Shown here: positions 12,101 through 23,384 of the stretch, piece by piece
Layout of the letters: every line of letters begins with the position of its first letter
How positions within the stretch are numbered: the stretch's first letter is position 1
Assembly (NCBI RefSeq): GCF_043290135.1
Contig: NC_134700.1
Span: forward strand, 81,369,500-81,433,499
DNA from: Rhipicephalus microplus
Lineage: Eukaryota > Arthropoda > Arachnida > Ixodida > Ixodidae
Reading direction: 5' to 3'
Length of the DNA stretch: 64,000 nt
Notes under the pieces: generated by a model
What the model was told of the DNA's origin: nothing
Databases searched by the model: none
What the model saw: only the letters and a program-made list of their open reading frames with translations
Translations under genes and position numbers: made by a program

Positions 12101-12811
12101 TGCATTCCAAGAAGCCCCCCATTTTGTTTTTACAAACAACTTTAGCAAGCTAGTCCATATTTACACAGACTGTCTATCGTTTCTAATGAAACTTTCAAGT
12201 CTCACTGATAACGATAAAAGAATTGGGAACATCAAGCTGCTTCTTAACCATATAATCTCGCCAGGCAAAATTATAAAACTGTATCATGTACCTGGCCGTA
12301 TGGGAATTTCGGGAAATGAACTAGCTGACGCTGCAGGTGCCTTAGGAGGGAGATCAGGCTTTGTGCGTTATGCCGAAATATCAATTTGGTCAGTACGAAC
12401 TCAGTTTCATAAAATCTTGAATTCATATTGGCACACCCATTGGCAGACTGAGGGACCTGAGACAACGCTATTTCATTGGGTCAAAAGTCCGTACAAAATT
12501 CCTCAATGGTTCCCCCTTCAAAAAGCCCAACACACTTATTATGTGGTCACGGACACTTTCAGTATTATCTTCATCGACTCAATATAACTGCATCGGACAG
12601 GTGTATGTGTGGTGCACCTTGCTTGAGCGAACAACACTACTTTAATGAATGCCCAAACACGCAACACTTTGACACCCATTTACGTGTGCACAACAGTGAT
12701 ACAACACTACCTGCGCATAATTATGGGCTATTGACCAATAAAAAATCTCGTGCGTACCTACTTCAGTTAGTGACTGTCATGTGCAACTCTGTTTCTATGA
12801 CATCCACATGA
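9193..12811 (+). pseudogene. LINE ORF2 (endonuclease, RT, RNase H), many frameshifts
   Basis: Successive frames give an APE-type endonuclease (from ATG 9193; IIAGDFNSKH near 9590-9620, LSDHNYIDF near 9820), a reverse transcriptase (PGHDGLTYPF near 10557, NTYRPIAMNS near 10730, ISLDFVGAFN near 10940, AYADDTIIV near 11200), an RNase H (IYTDCLSFL near 12160, PGRMGISGNELAD near 12290) and a C-terminal Cys/His motif (RCMCGAPC, near 12600). At least six frame breaks separate these blocks, so it is dead, although the RT YADD is kept. An APE endonuclease with RNase H points to the I/LOA/Jockey-like group rather than CR1 or RTE; the clade call is inference. Confidence 0.88.
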
Positions 12812-13310
12812 CACGCATTAGCTACCAACACTTTATCAGGACGTCGCTTCATACTCCGAATCACCTCCCTATCATAACTTTTGCGTGAATGCTCTCGATT
12901 ATAGTCGCAGTTATGCCAACAAAGGTAGGGCAAAAACCTCTGCGAGTGATAACGATAGCGTCACTGCTCCATTTTCCCTAGGTACTCGAACAATAGCATC
13001 CGCAACGCTTGCGCAAGGTACCCAACCCTGCCTTCCCCCTTTTTTAAAAGCTTGTTACTATTACAAATGGCGCCTTGTCTAAGTTCGCAGCGGCAAACAG
13101 GCTGCTCAAGGCTTCCTGTTGCATCGCTGGTTGGAACTACAGCTCGACATGCCTGGCTACACGGCACCTGGTGAAGAAATGGGCTTCGACATTACAGAGG
13201 CCACTGCTACCATCCTCGTCAACGTTTATCTATCCTCAGGACCACTGGCTCGCATCCCACTTCGTCGTTTTGTTTGGACTTTCAGCATTCAACGACAACG
13301 CATTTAAAAT

Positions 13311-13313
<3 letters not shown>
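12812..13313 (+). other. Probable 3' UTR of the preceding LINE
   Basis: No protein is recognised. The stretch ends in AAAATAAA directly followed by a CA microsatellite, which would fit a LINE 3' end whose tail became a microsatellite. Ownership is inferred from position only. Confidence 0.35.
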
Positions 13314-13350
<37 letters not shown>

Positions 13351-13389
13351 GCACACGCACGCGCACATGCACACACGCACACGCACACG

Positions 13390-13468
<79 letters not shown>
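13314..13468. repeat. (CA)n microsatellite with CG interruptions
   Basis: About 155 bp of CA dinucleotides with several GCACG interruptions. The threonine/histidine and valine/cysteine open frames across it are artefacts of the repeat. 13469-13768 holds nothing recognised. Confidence 0.98.
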
Positions 13469-13473
<5 letters not shown>

Positions 13474-13766
13474 AACACACGCATGCATGAACCCCGAAAA
13501 CTCAAGTTCGGGAAATACACTGCTGCTGCATGTTGACCTGCTCATTCCTGAGAAGCTAACTAGTTTATTTATTGCACTTTCATGCCACACTCACTAGGTT
13601 TTTTCCATGTCATTTTTTAACTAATTGGCTTTTTCAGAATAAAAAAGAACTTGGGAAATTTCCCCTTTTAATTTATGTTAGATTGGCCTGAGCCCGTTAT
13701 ACCTGCTGGTGGTACGGGCTACCCCCTTTTCCCTTTTAGTTATTTTCACATATAGGGGGCGAGAAA

Positions 13767-13907
<141 letters not shown>

Positions 13908-14018
13908 TTACGTTTGAAAGAGACCGGTGGAGGTTGAAAGGGGCCGTCTATTAGGTCGTGAGAGGCAGCTCAGAAGCGACCAACTGGTTAGAGATTCTCC
14001 TGATCCTCCTCTTCCTTT

Positions 14019-17000
14019 TTAACTCCGGGCGACAAGTGCGTTCACCATATACACTTCGTTGTACTTGTGCATGTGTGCAACATTCCTCTCCACGCAGACA
14101 AAGGCCGCCGGACGAGTCAGTCGAGTTGTTATGGCGTGTACAGTTTCAGGCGGGCACCATGAACCACTTGAGTTTTGGGAGCTCATCAACCACTCGCCGT
14201 GAGACGAGCTATTACATTGTTGACCTCTGTAAGTGTGTCGACAATGACAAAAGGTCCTTCGTAGGTGGCCAAAAACTTTTGGCATAACCCGCGCTTGCGC
14301 GTCAGTGTCCACAACCGCACCACATCACCACGGCGATTAGTCACTGGTCGATGGTGAATGTCTTAGCGTGCTTTCGCTTGGTATTGCAGTGCCAATGTGC
14401 GTAGTCGAGCTATGTGACGCGCCTCTTTGGCGAAGCAGAGAGTCTTGGGGACAGTGACGGTGTCGTGATCACAGAAAGGTAAGATTGTGTTGATTGTGTG
14501 CCGGGGCGAACGTGCATAAATAAAAAAAGGCAATATCCTGTAATCTCATGCTTCGCGTAGTTGAACACGTAAGTAATGAACAGGGGTACGTCATCCCAGT
14601 TTTTGTGGTCGGATGAGACATACATAGACAACATGTTGATAATGGTGTGGTTAGTACGCTCCGTCAGCCCATCGGTTTAGGGGTGGTATAGTGTCGAGTG
14701 ACGCAGGCGAAATTCACACAAACGATGTAGCTCCTCCACAACATCCACTGTGAATTGTCGTCCGCGTTCGCTGATATTCAGGCAAGGGGGACCATGCCGG
14801 AGGATGACGTATTGTTTTAAAAACGACGAGACGTCACTGGCAGTTGCGGAGGGGTTGGCCGCTGTCTCGCAGTAGCGTGTGTGATAGTCGACGCAAACAA
14901 TTATCCTTCGGTTACCCTTAACCGATTTTGGAAAGGGGCCCAGAAAGTCAATCGCCATTTGTTCGCAAGGTGCGCTTGGAGTTGGGATCGGCTGTAGAAG
15001 ACCAGCTGGACCAGCTGATGGACGCTTGTAAAGGTGACATTGCATGCAGCTTGTCACATACGTCTCAACAGACTTCTGCATACCAAGCCAACAAAAGCGC
15101 TCATTAGTCCGGTGAAGCGTCCACGCCAATCCTATATGTACAGATGTAGGGTAATCGTACATGACACTCATAATAACTGTTCGCAGGCTCTCCGGTACCA
15201 TTCGAAGGAAACACGCGCCACTACTGGAGAGGTTCTTTTTTAACAACAGTCCATCAGGCATACAGAAACGGCGTGCAATAGTGGAAGGAAGGAAGGAAAA
15301 TAGGAGGAAAAGAACGGCAGGGAGGTTAACCAGCCTATAGGCTGTCAGTTTGCTACCCTGCGCATGGGAGAGGGATGGGGGAGATGAAAGATAGTGAGCA
15401 GAGAGGGAAGAGAGAAACACAGAACATTCGGCAGCACACGCGCGCACAAAACTTCGTGCTTCATAGGTGCAATAGTGGAAGCGTATGCAGCGGCGAATAG
15501 TGGTGCTAGTTCAGCGTCCTTCCGGTGTTCTGCTCTGAAACTTGGGTAGTCCGGGAATGTAGGCGACACAGACGCTACAAGCCGTCAAGGTCACCGGATT
15601 CACAGTCCATTGGCATACGTGAAAGACAGTCCGCGTCAGCATGTCAGCGACCACTCTTGTAAGCGACGTTAAAGCTATATTCTTGTAGCCGGAGTGCCGA
15701 GGGCGCATGGTGGCGGCAAGGGTCACGAAGGTTGACAAGCCAACACAATGAGTGGTGGTCGGTTACGACTGTGAATGGGCGCCCGTACACGTAAGACCTA
15801 AACCGATGAATTGCAAATATTACCGCAAAGCATTCTTGTTCTGTGCAGTGTGATTCCGTCCCGGCCTGCTTAGGGAGCGACTTGCGTATGCGATGACGTG
15901 TTCGTGGTCACCGTAACGTTGTAATAGAATGGCTTCAATACCTATGCTGCTAGCATCCGTATGAAGTTTTGTCGGAGCAGAAGAATTGAAGTGCTGAAGG
16001 ACGGGTCGTGACGTCAGAAAAAAACTTCAATTGACGTAATTAAGAATCGCACTCCGGAGTCTACTCAAAGGAATTATCCTTTCGTAAGAGACATGTGAGA
16101 GAATACGCAACGTCGGCTAACTTCGGAATAAAGTTGCGGAAGTACGAACAAAGCCCCAGGAAACTACAAAGCTCCTTGACGGAACACGGCGCATTGGACG
16201 CCTCAACTGTTGCTGTCTTCCGGTGGTCAGGGCGGATGCCATTCTTGTCAACGAGATTACTTAGCACAAGCATCTGGCGGTCTACGAAGTGAGATTTCTT
16301 TGAGTTTGAAACTAGGCCAGCGTTCCGGATGCAGTTCAAAACAGTATCCAGACGACAGTTGTGTTCACTGAACGTGTGGCCAAAGATGACGATGTCGTCG
16401 AGGTAGCACTTTCAGATGTTCCACTTCAAGCCATGCAGAATGGTGTCCATAAACTTCTTGAATGTGGCCGGTACATTGCATAGTCCAAATGACATTACGT
16501 TCAATTCAAAGAGCCCATCAGGGGTTACAAAGGCAGTCTTTTCCTTGTCCTCTGGATGCATCAGAATTTGCCAATAAGCAGATGGTAATTTTACAGAGAA
16601 AAAATAAGAGGCCGAATGGAAGCAGTCTATTGCATCCTCTATACAAGGCAGCGGGTGTACGGGGTATACGTCCTTTTTAGTCACGGCATTCAGTCGGTGA
16701 TAGTCGGCGCAATATCTCCAAGGTCCATTTTTCTTCTTAACAAGGATTCCCGGTGCTGCCCACGGACTAGCTGACTGCTGTACCACTCACTTTTGCACCA
16801 TTTCCTGCAATTGGTCGTTAATAATTTGTCTTTTTGACGGGGAAACAAGATATGGTTTTTGGCGAATTGGACTTGCCACGCCAGTGTTCATGGTATGGCA
16901 CGTTCGAGACAAGAGGATAGGGATTATTTCGTCCTTCTGCGCAAAGTCAAATACCGAAACGTGCTTCGACACCACATTCATCAAAGTTGAGCGCTCGCTG

Positions 17001-17786
17001 GGGCTAAGCAACTTATTTATTGTGCCATAAGCGCCCCATTTAAATTGTGACAACCAGTTCCAGCACATTCTTCTGGCACGTCTGTGAGCTCGATCACTGA
17101 TAAGGTCGCGTGTTCTTTGCTGACCAAAGCTAATTTTAAACCATTGGGTTGTGTCGTGGGCTTAGAGGAACAGTTTACAGTCCATAGGCCAGTTTGTCTG
17201 CCATCGATTGACAACACACAATGGGGAACCAACACACTCTTCTTCACGCAGTTTATGTGCATTAATTCTACACTCGCAGCATCGAAGCCGTCAGAATTCA
17301 CGCCCCGACGAACAACAGGAACACGTATGGTAGACAACGCAAGTATGAACGTATCGCCACAGACACAGCGTAGTTTGGTCGTCCGCTGAAGTTACCAGAA
17401 GTTCTGACGACATCTGGCCATTTACAAAGAACTTCCCCGTGCGACAGCCTACAGTGGCACCACATTCTCGCAAAACGTCTATGCCGAGAATGACGTCATG
17501 TGTTGACCGAGGAATAATCGCAAACACCGTCGTTATGATAGGCGTCCCAAAAATACTTCAGCACTACACACACCATTAGGGCGCAACAGCTCTCCACTCG
17601 CTGCAGAGAAAGTTGAAGTTTCATCCCAGGTAAAAACAACTTTTCGCCCCAGCAAGTCTTTAAAGAAGCACTCATCACGGAAATCGTTGCACCTGTGTCC
17701 ACCAAGGGCATCACAGGCACATAATCCACCAAAACACGCACTTTGTTGTTAAACATACACACAGGAGGTATTTCTGTCAGTAGCAC
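14019..17786 (-). pseudogene. Gypsy pol: protease, RT, RNase H, integrase
   Basis: Protease: LVDTGATISVMS near 17690 and VILGIDVLRECG near 17460. RT: SPWAAPGILVKKKNG near 16760, YRLN-type block, MSFGLCNVPATF near 16490, and an intact YLDD at about 16400 that lies just after a stop. RNase H is represented by weak blocks at 15500-16000. Integrase: zinc-binding CMQCHLYKRP near 15030, DFLGPFP near 14940, then a core whose usual DRG motif reads SERGRQF near 14760, so that catalytic Asp appears lost. The GPF/Y-type tail lies near 14250. At least eight frame breaks make it non-functional. Confidence 0.85.
15288..15466 (-). mobile_element. SINE-like insertion with (TTCC)n tail, nested in Gypsy integrase
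   Basis: The 179-bp insert is flanked by perfect 15-bp direct repeats GTGCAATAGTGGAAG (15273-15287 and 15467-15481). A short tetranucleotide run lies at its left edge (GGAAGGAAGG on the plus strand, TTCC on the minus strand), marking the 3' tail of a minus-strand element. The body includes GGTTAACCAGCC and GTTTGCTACCCTGCGC. I associate this with abundant tick SINE-like repeats from memory; no A or B box is obvious. It splits the region between RNase H and integrase of the host element. Confidence 0.8.
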
Positions 17787-17844
17787 GTTTCCAGCGACCT
17801 CACCCCCATCGGCCGCGCTGGCTAGTTTTCCGGTGGCGAAGAGG

Positions 17845-19109
17845 TCACTTTGCGACGCAGCGGTGAAGGAGAACGGTGAGCAAGAGGTCGCGGGGGGGGG
17901 GTGTTAAACTCCTGTCAGATGCCGTGTAATGGTTGAGGAAGTTGCTAGGCCAATAGTTGTCTTCAGGTGGTATGTGGGCTGGCTGCAAGACACCATGAGA
18001 CTGTTCGAAGGGTCGTGAAAAGTCGGATGGTTGGTGATACCGAGGAGTCACCCGACGGTTGCAAAACCATGATATGTGGCCTGGAACACCGCAAGAATAG
18101 CACACCGGTACGAGGTCAAAACATTGGTCGCTCGTGAATGAATTGAGCGTCATCATTTGTTCTTGTGTAACGGATGTACTGGTCGCGTACGTCATAACGA
18201 GACGTCGGGTGTCGAGAAGGCATGCGCTGAGAGCGTTGGTCATATCGCGAAGCGAGAAATGGGGTTGTCATCTTTAACTGTGGGGCTGGGCTATACTCCA
18301 CAGTTGCCATGCTCATCGTCGGTTGCCATGTGGTCAGAGGAGGCACATCCATGGCTGCACGTGGCAGACACAACTCAGAATAGCCAGCTGTCGAACACGA
18401 CACTTCTCTGTGGGACAGTTCCTCGCGAACAATCTGTCGAATGGTAGAAAATAGGTCGAGGCCAGGATTTGTGTCCACACTGGCAATAGTTGTAACGTTA
18501 GCCAGACGATTAAACTTGGGCGCAATACGATGCATCTTAAGCGTTTCAAACGTTCGGCAATGTTAAATCATGTCAGACAAAAAAACTGAGGCCTTCTTTT
18601 CCATTTAGAAACTTATACACGCCCTCCGCAATCCCTTTGAGCAGATGACCGACTTTGCCTTCTTCCGACAAGGTAGCTCAGACCACCTTGCACAGCCTTA
18701 GCACTTCTTCTATATAAGTGGTTCATGTTTCCCCTAGTAGCTGTGCCCGTTGCGACAGTGTTTGCTCAGCCCGCTTTTTTTTAGCAACTGAGTCGCCGAA
18801 ACATGCCCTGAGCTCTTCAACAAAAAGGTCCCACGTCGTGAGTGCGTCCTCGTGGTTCTCGTACCATACCAGTGCGGCGTCGGTCAGACAGAACACTACG
18901 TTGGCTAGCTTAGCGGCTGCATCCCAACCGTTGGACTTGCTCACGCGTTTGTACTTGGTGAGCCAGGCGTCGAAATCTTCTCCGGCATCTTCTCCGGCTT
19001 CTCCGGCGATGCGGGGCGTGCGTGTTGTAATCAGCGGCAACGACGTGCAAGCGGCTACCGCGAATGGTGCACTGTATTCCCATGTCAATTCTTGAATTGT
19101 TTTTGGCAC
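17845..19109 (-). pseudogene. Gypsy gag, frameshifted
   Basis: The first frame (19109-18723) has a retrotransposon-gag-like domain: FDAWLTKYKRVSKSNGWD and TWDLFVEELRACFGD, comparable with the capsid region of the Gypsy-A gag. After frame breaks near 18720 and 18240 a CX2CX4HX4C zinc knuckle (CYSCGVPGHISWFC) follows near 18090-18050, then an Arg/Pro-rich tail. The knuckle just precedes the protease as expected. Confidence 0.8.
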
Positions 19110-19200
19110 TGCGTAATTACTTGTGCGAAAACGCGTTTCTCATGTATGAGGCATAACAAGGAGAAGCACATTCATCTACATTGAGGTACGCAAACTAGCT

Positions 19201-19215
19201 TTGCGCCAGGTTCCA
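19201..19215 (-). other. Candidate primer-binding site of the degraded Gypsy
   Basis: On the minus strand this reads TGGAACCTGGCGCAA, starting with the TGG expected opposite a tRNA CCA end, about 90 bases before gag. The matching LTR end was not found, so the call rests on position and the TGG start alone. Confidence 0.35.
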
Positions 19216-19519
19216 ACAGTGGCGACCGCAATGACAACTCCGCTTGACGCAACTTGTTCGTTCGTTTGTTTATTCATTTATTTATTTTCTTTATAGGCAT
19301 GGTTACATCGTGACGTGGGCCAACATTAAAGCTGCTATAAAGAGCTTGAGAACCTCATATATGTGGCCTCCTATCTCTTTTGCCCAACGGTGACGTGCTA
19401 GCAGACGAAGGACTGTAGGCAAATTGCTGTCTAGTCTTGCATGTTACCCGAGAGAATTCATATTGTAGTCAAAGTGAAAATTATGTTTCTAATATTTGTT
19501 ACAATAATAATATTGTTAC

Positions 19520-19547
19520 ATTCTTCTTCTTCTTCTTCTTCTTCTTC

Positions 19548-19585
<38 letters not shown>

Positions 19586-19586
19586 T
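19520..19586. repeat. Compound (TTC)n-(TTA)n microsatellite
   Basis: About ten TTC units pass directly into about twelve TTA units. 19216-19519 contains a T-rich TTTATTTATTT stretch near 19270 that may be a reversed LINE tail; nothing else is recognised there. Confidence 0.95.
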
Positions 19587-19639
19587 TGGCAACGACTAAA
19601 CGCAGTCTCCGAAAGAGCCTAAGGTCTCTTCAATGCTGC

Positions 19640-19954
19640 ATCAGTTATCGCATTATTATTTTTTTCAAGTTTCTTGCATACTGGGTATAATCTGTTTAAA
19701 ATTTGTCAATGCTTGTCTTCACATTTCTGCTGTTTACGTAGTATTGCTTCTGCTAATTTGATTCTCGATTGTTATTGTGTTTATATGTAGCGTAAATGAC
19801 TTGCATGTATTCTATCTCTGATTGTTAACATGAAAAGCGTTTCACTATATATGTCATTTCTCGTCTGCAGATGAGCCGGGCCAAGTCCTCCAAGCCACTG
19901 TCTGGCATTGACGGGCTTGTTATTTGTTTTGCACAACTCAAGATGACAATAAAG

Positions 19955-19988
<34 letters not shown>
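19640..19988 (+). mobile_element. LINE 3' UTR with (ATT)n tail
   Basis: AATAAA at 19948-19953 is directly followed by about eleven ATT units (19955-19988), the usual end of a CR1-like LINE. No coding sequence is left upstream; the 5' limit is a guess. The final bases before the tail (GATGACAATAAAGATTATT) resemble CR1-type 3' ends I know from ticks, which is recall, not a search result. Confidence 0.55.
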
Positions 19989-19989
<1 letters not shown>

Positions 19990-20295
19990 AGGCGGTAGCA
20001 ATTGTTGAATATGGCTAGGTGACGCCGTTGAGTATAATGTATATTGTGTGACAACAACAATTGCACAACAGTTACGTACACAACACTTACAAAAGTTGCA
20101 GGACGCTTGAGCTTCGCCTTCAAGAGGAGACAGCAAAAGCGTAACCGGGCCTTGTGTGAATCCCCTTCTCAGTTACTAGCCTAACTGTCTCGGTGTGTGC
20201 TTCAACAAGCGTTCCATGAGGGAACAAAAGACCTAGCGTGCCACACTGCCAGTTTCAAACTATCGTAGCAAGTCTACTGCAAGTGCATTTGCGAA

Positions 20296-20534
20296 GTCGT
20301 GGTGGTCTAGTGGCTAAGGTACTCGCCTGCTGTCCCGAAGGTCGCGGGATTGAATCTCGGCTGCGGCGACTGCATTCCTGATGAAGGCAGAAATGTTGCA
20401 GGCCCGTGTGCTCAAATATGGGATGGGTGCACGTTAAAGAGCTGCAGGTGGTCGAAATTTCCGGAGCCCTCCACTACGGCGTCTCTCATAATTATATGCG
20501 GGTTTAGTGACGTTAAACCCCACATATCAATCAA
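20296..20534 (+). mobile_element. tRNA-derived SINE
   Basis: A tRNA-like head starts near 20296, with an A box TGGTCTAGTGG at 20303-20313 and a B box GGGATTGAATCTC at 20346-20358, spaced as in a Pol III promoter. The body runs through GCACGTTAAAG and AAATTTCCGGAGCCC to a GTGACGTTAAACCCCAC end and a short ATCAATCA tail. It matches my recollection of the abundant ixodid tRNA-SINE (Ruka-like). It is not a functional tRNA gene: the fold is degenerate and the sequence continues for about 165 bases. Target duplications were not resolved. Confidence 0.85.
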
Positions 20535-23384
20535 CAGTTGCAAAGTGCCCACTGCACCATTATTGTTCTTTTTACTAATCAGCAAAGTGCTATTACGCGT
20601 GCTCAAAGCAACACGCGAACATAAGTTTGAGGGCCCTGTAATGGCTGGGCCTTTCTCACACCCACCCGTTGCGCATTTCACATGTATAAACGCCTGGCGC
20701 AGTTTTTTCACAGTTCAGATTTTTTTCACAGCTTAGGCTCTGCATGGCAAAGAGATCCTAGGCTCTCTGCCACGCAAAGAGCCTGGGATTGATTTTCACT
20801 CGTTCGGGGATGTTTTTTTTTATTAGCAGGCTTCTGAATTTTTCTTTTTTTTGTCACGAACAAGATGATGTCTTGGCGCTCACAACTGCAGAAGGTACTG
20901 AAAGTGACGACAACACTGGAATTTCCGTGAAAAAAGCTCTTTAAAGCTATCGCGGTCAATTACTATACAACGCATAAAAATGATAAATATAGGTATAGGT
21001 GAAAAGACAGTCGTTAGTCCTACAACTTAATTTGAGAGCATGATCAAAGCACACTAAAGGGTAGTCCTAAGCTCCAACAAAAATAACCCGGGAGAGTGAC
21101 GAGATGATCGATGCAATTTAAGACCATGTTACTGTAGTAAAACTTTTGAATCAGGCATAGTAAAGTAAATCAATTGCATGCCATCATTCAGTCTTGATTG
21201 TGGTATAAACCAATTATTGTTGACCGTGACAGACCCCTGAAGCCTGAAGAAGTCCGACGCAATTCAGAAGGTGGTACCTAGATTTGCGTCGAAAAGATGG
21301 AAAGCTCGCTGCCAAACGCAAAGTCTATGACGTTCAGTGTGCGGATGACAGCATCGTAGCGCACTACCGTGAAGTCTTGCTGGACAAGAAGTCTTGATCT
21401 CGCATGGAAAGTGGGAGCTCGCACCCGGTACCCATCCACACTTGTTCCCAGTGATTCTATTCCTTACATTGAAGCCGGAATGGAAATTACCAAGACGCCA
21501 ATCCTATCACATGACGCCCCTTGAATGCTCAGTGCCACGAATGGAGAAGCCGCCAGAAATAGAACAGCAAGACGAAAGGCACGCGGCGAGCAACGCTGTC
21601 GATACTTACGTTCGATCAATTGCCGACTATCTCGCTGCCTTAAAAACTGTCGATATTTGTGCTTTAGTGAATATCTCCCTTATTGACCAACACAGACGTA
21701 TATAAGTGGTGGTGTTTTTTCCTTCCCATTACAGTAACACATATTTTTCTCAATCGCAGTGTTATCATTTCTGAACCTTAGCAGGTAACGGTGGCACATG
21801 TTTGTGTCACTTCTCGGGGCAGCGAAGTGCACCACGAAGTAGCCCATCATGAGTGTACGGCATGTGTGGGTACCTTCGTATAAAATGAATAAGGGACAAC
21901 ATGCTAAGAGGGCCTCTACCATCTTGCACAAGTACCCCTAGAACAGGCGCGCCCAAACGAAACGAAAGTGCACTCATTCAGATGAGGTGTTTGCAAGAAG
22001 GCAGCTTATATAATCCTTTACACGGCCTTCTTTTTGCATTAAAAGCAATTGAGAAAACTGTGGAGAGGCTTTTCACGGAAACCCCGTGGTTGATGACCTC
22101 TTTTGCATTGTGCTTGAAAAGTTGGAGTGGTTGGCATTGCATCTTTTGAGTTATACCGCTCATCTTGAGAAAGTGATGGTTGTGTTTTACATTGTTCGTG
22201 AATATTCGTTTTATTTGTCTTTTTTTGGCAAGAAAGCCTACCAGGAGCTATCTAAAAAGGTGGAAAATGCGAGAAAGAAGGTGAAGTTGCTGTAACATTT
22301 TGCGCTCTGCTCTCAATTGGTGATCATCGCGAAGACATGTCTGATGAACAGTGAGGAGCACGGGTACAGTTCCATGAAGAAAGTCTTATTTTTTGCAACT
22401 AGTAGAAAACATGAGTACTGTTTTTACAGAGCATTTCTGTATTTCAGGAAGTCAACGTGTCTGAGGCATATACAGACGTTTTGGGCCGCTTTCCATCTAG
22501 GCAATATGACAGTGGTTAAAATGCTAGCAGTCGGTATAAAATGTTTACGCTGAAAATACTCATTCAGGTAGAATTTCTTGTACTTGTGGGTTAAACTGAA
22601 TGCAGACAGCGCAAATATAAGTAGGACATCGATTCTTAGACAATTTACAATGAGCAACACATCCGGGCCAATCTATACAGGTCACCTTGTACAGTCGATA
22701 AGTACGACGCCAGAATATCGACTGGAAGCACATGATGAATGTTTAAGTTCGATAACAGTACAACAGGAAAGCCGGCGAGAGGAACAGCGCAGTGAACCAC
22801 CACGGTACGCCACCGTACAGACGATGCGCCGAGAGTAGCGCAAGATCAGACTGCAGCGCCGCTAGTTCTCGCGACCACTGTTCGGCCCATCCTCCTGCGC
22901 TGGCGGAGATACGGAGCTTAGAAACTGAGTTCATTCTGGTAACGTTGTACACACATGGGTGCATTTGCCTGAAATTCTATAGCAAAGGTATTTAGGCCAG
23001 CGCAGCACACATTCATACACAATGAACTTTGTGCTGCGTGAACCGTGTGTGCGATGAACTGTCGTACAAGCTGAACCGTATAGAGAGAGACATATTAGAA
23101 TTTTGAAAGCATTGGTTCGGGTAGCCAGCCTTAGCAGGCAATCCCACGTAACCAAGGTGGCGCTTCCCGAATCCCGGCATGACGATTCGCCAAGTCCTCA
23201 TTTCAGCATTAACGCAGTTAGGCTCAAACAATATTAAAACATCGTTCGTTTAAACACGCACTTAAAAAATGACAGATTCCACGTACAGTGGGAATCGATG
23301 ATATTTGAAGCATGAATGAGGAAGGGTGACAGGTCACTTTAAAATCAGCACAACACTAGGAGGCGGAGGTAAATTATGCCACAC
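20535..23384. other. Unassigned region
   Basis: I recognise no gene or known repeat here. A 32-bp imperfect direct repeat around GGCTCTxTGC occurs at 20733-20790 and includes a GGCTCT/AGAGCC hairpin. A 103-codon frame at 21394-21705 has no recognisable domain. AT-rich sequence dominates from 22150 to 22760. Confidence 0.4.

Larger units (their letters stand above)
13990..19215 (-). mobile_element. Degraded Gypsy LTR retrotransposon (no LTRs recognised)
   Basis: On the minus strand the order is primer-binding-site-like sequence, gag, protease, RT, RNase H, integrase, GPF/Y tail: a full Ty3/Gypsy layout of about 5.2 kb. I could not match a right-end LTR to a left-end LTR, so the LTRs are lost, highly diverged or missed. 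It is broken by many frameshifts and carries a nested SINE at 15288-15466. It belongs to a different and older lineage than the two Gypsy-A copies elsewhere in the window. Confidence 0.85.

Noticed and set aside
19216..19519. 5' LTR of the degraded Gypsy
   Set aside because: No matching sequence was found at the left end (13900-14000), so an LTR cannot be supported.
20296..20370. Functional tRNA gene
   Set aside because: A and B boxes are present but the cloverleaf is degenerate and the sequence continues into a SINE body and tail.
21394..21705. Host exon or small gene
   Set aside because: A 103-codon frame with no domain, no clear splice context and no better support than other chance frames.
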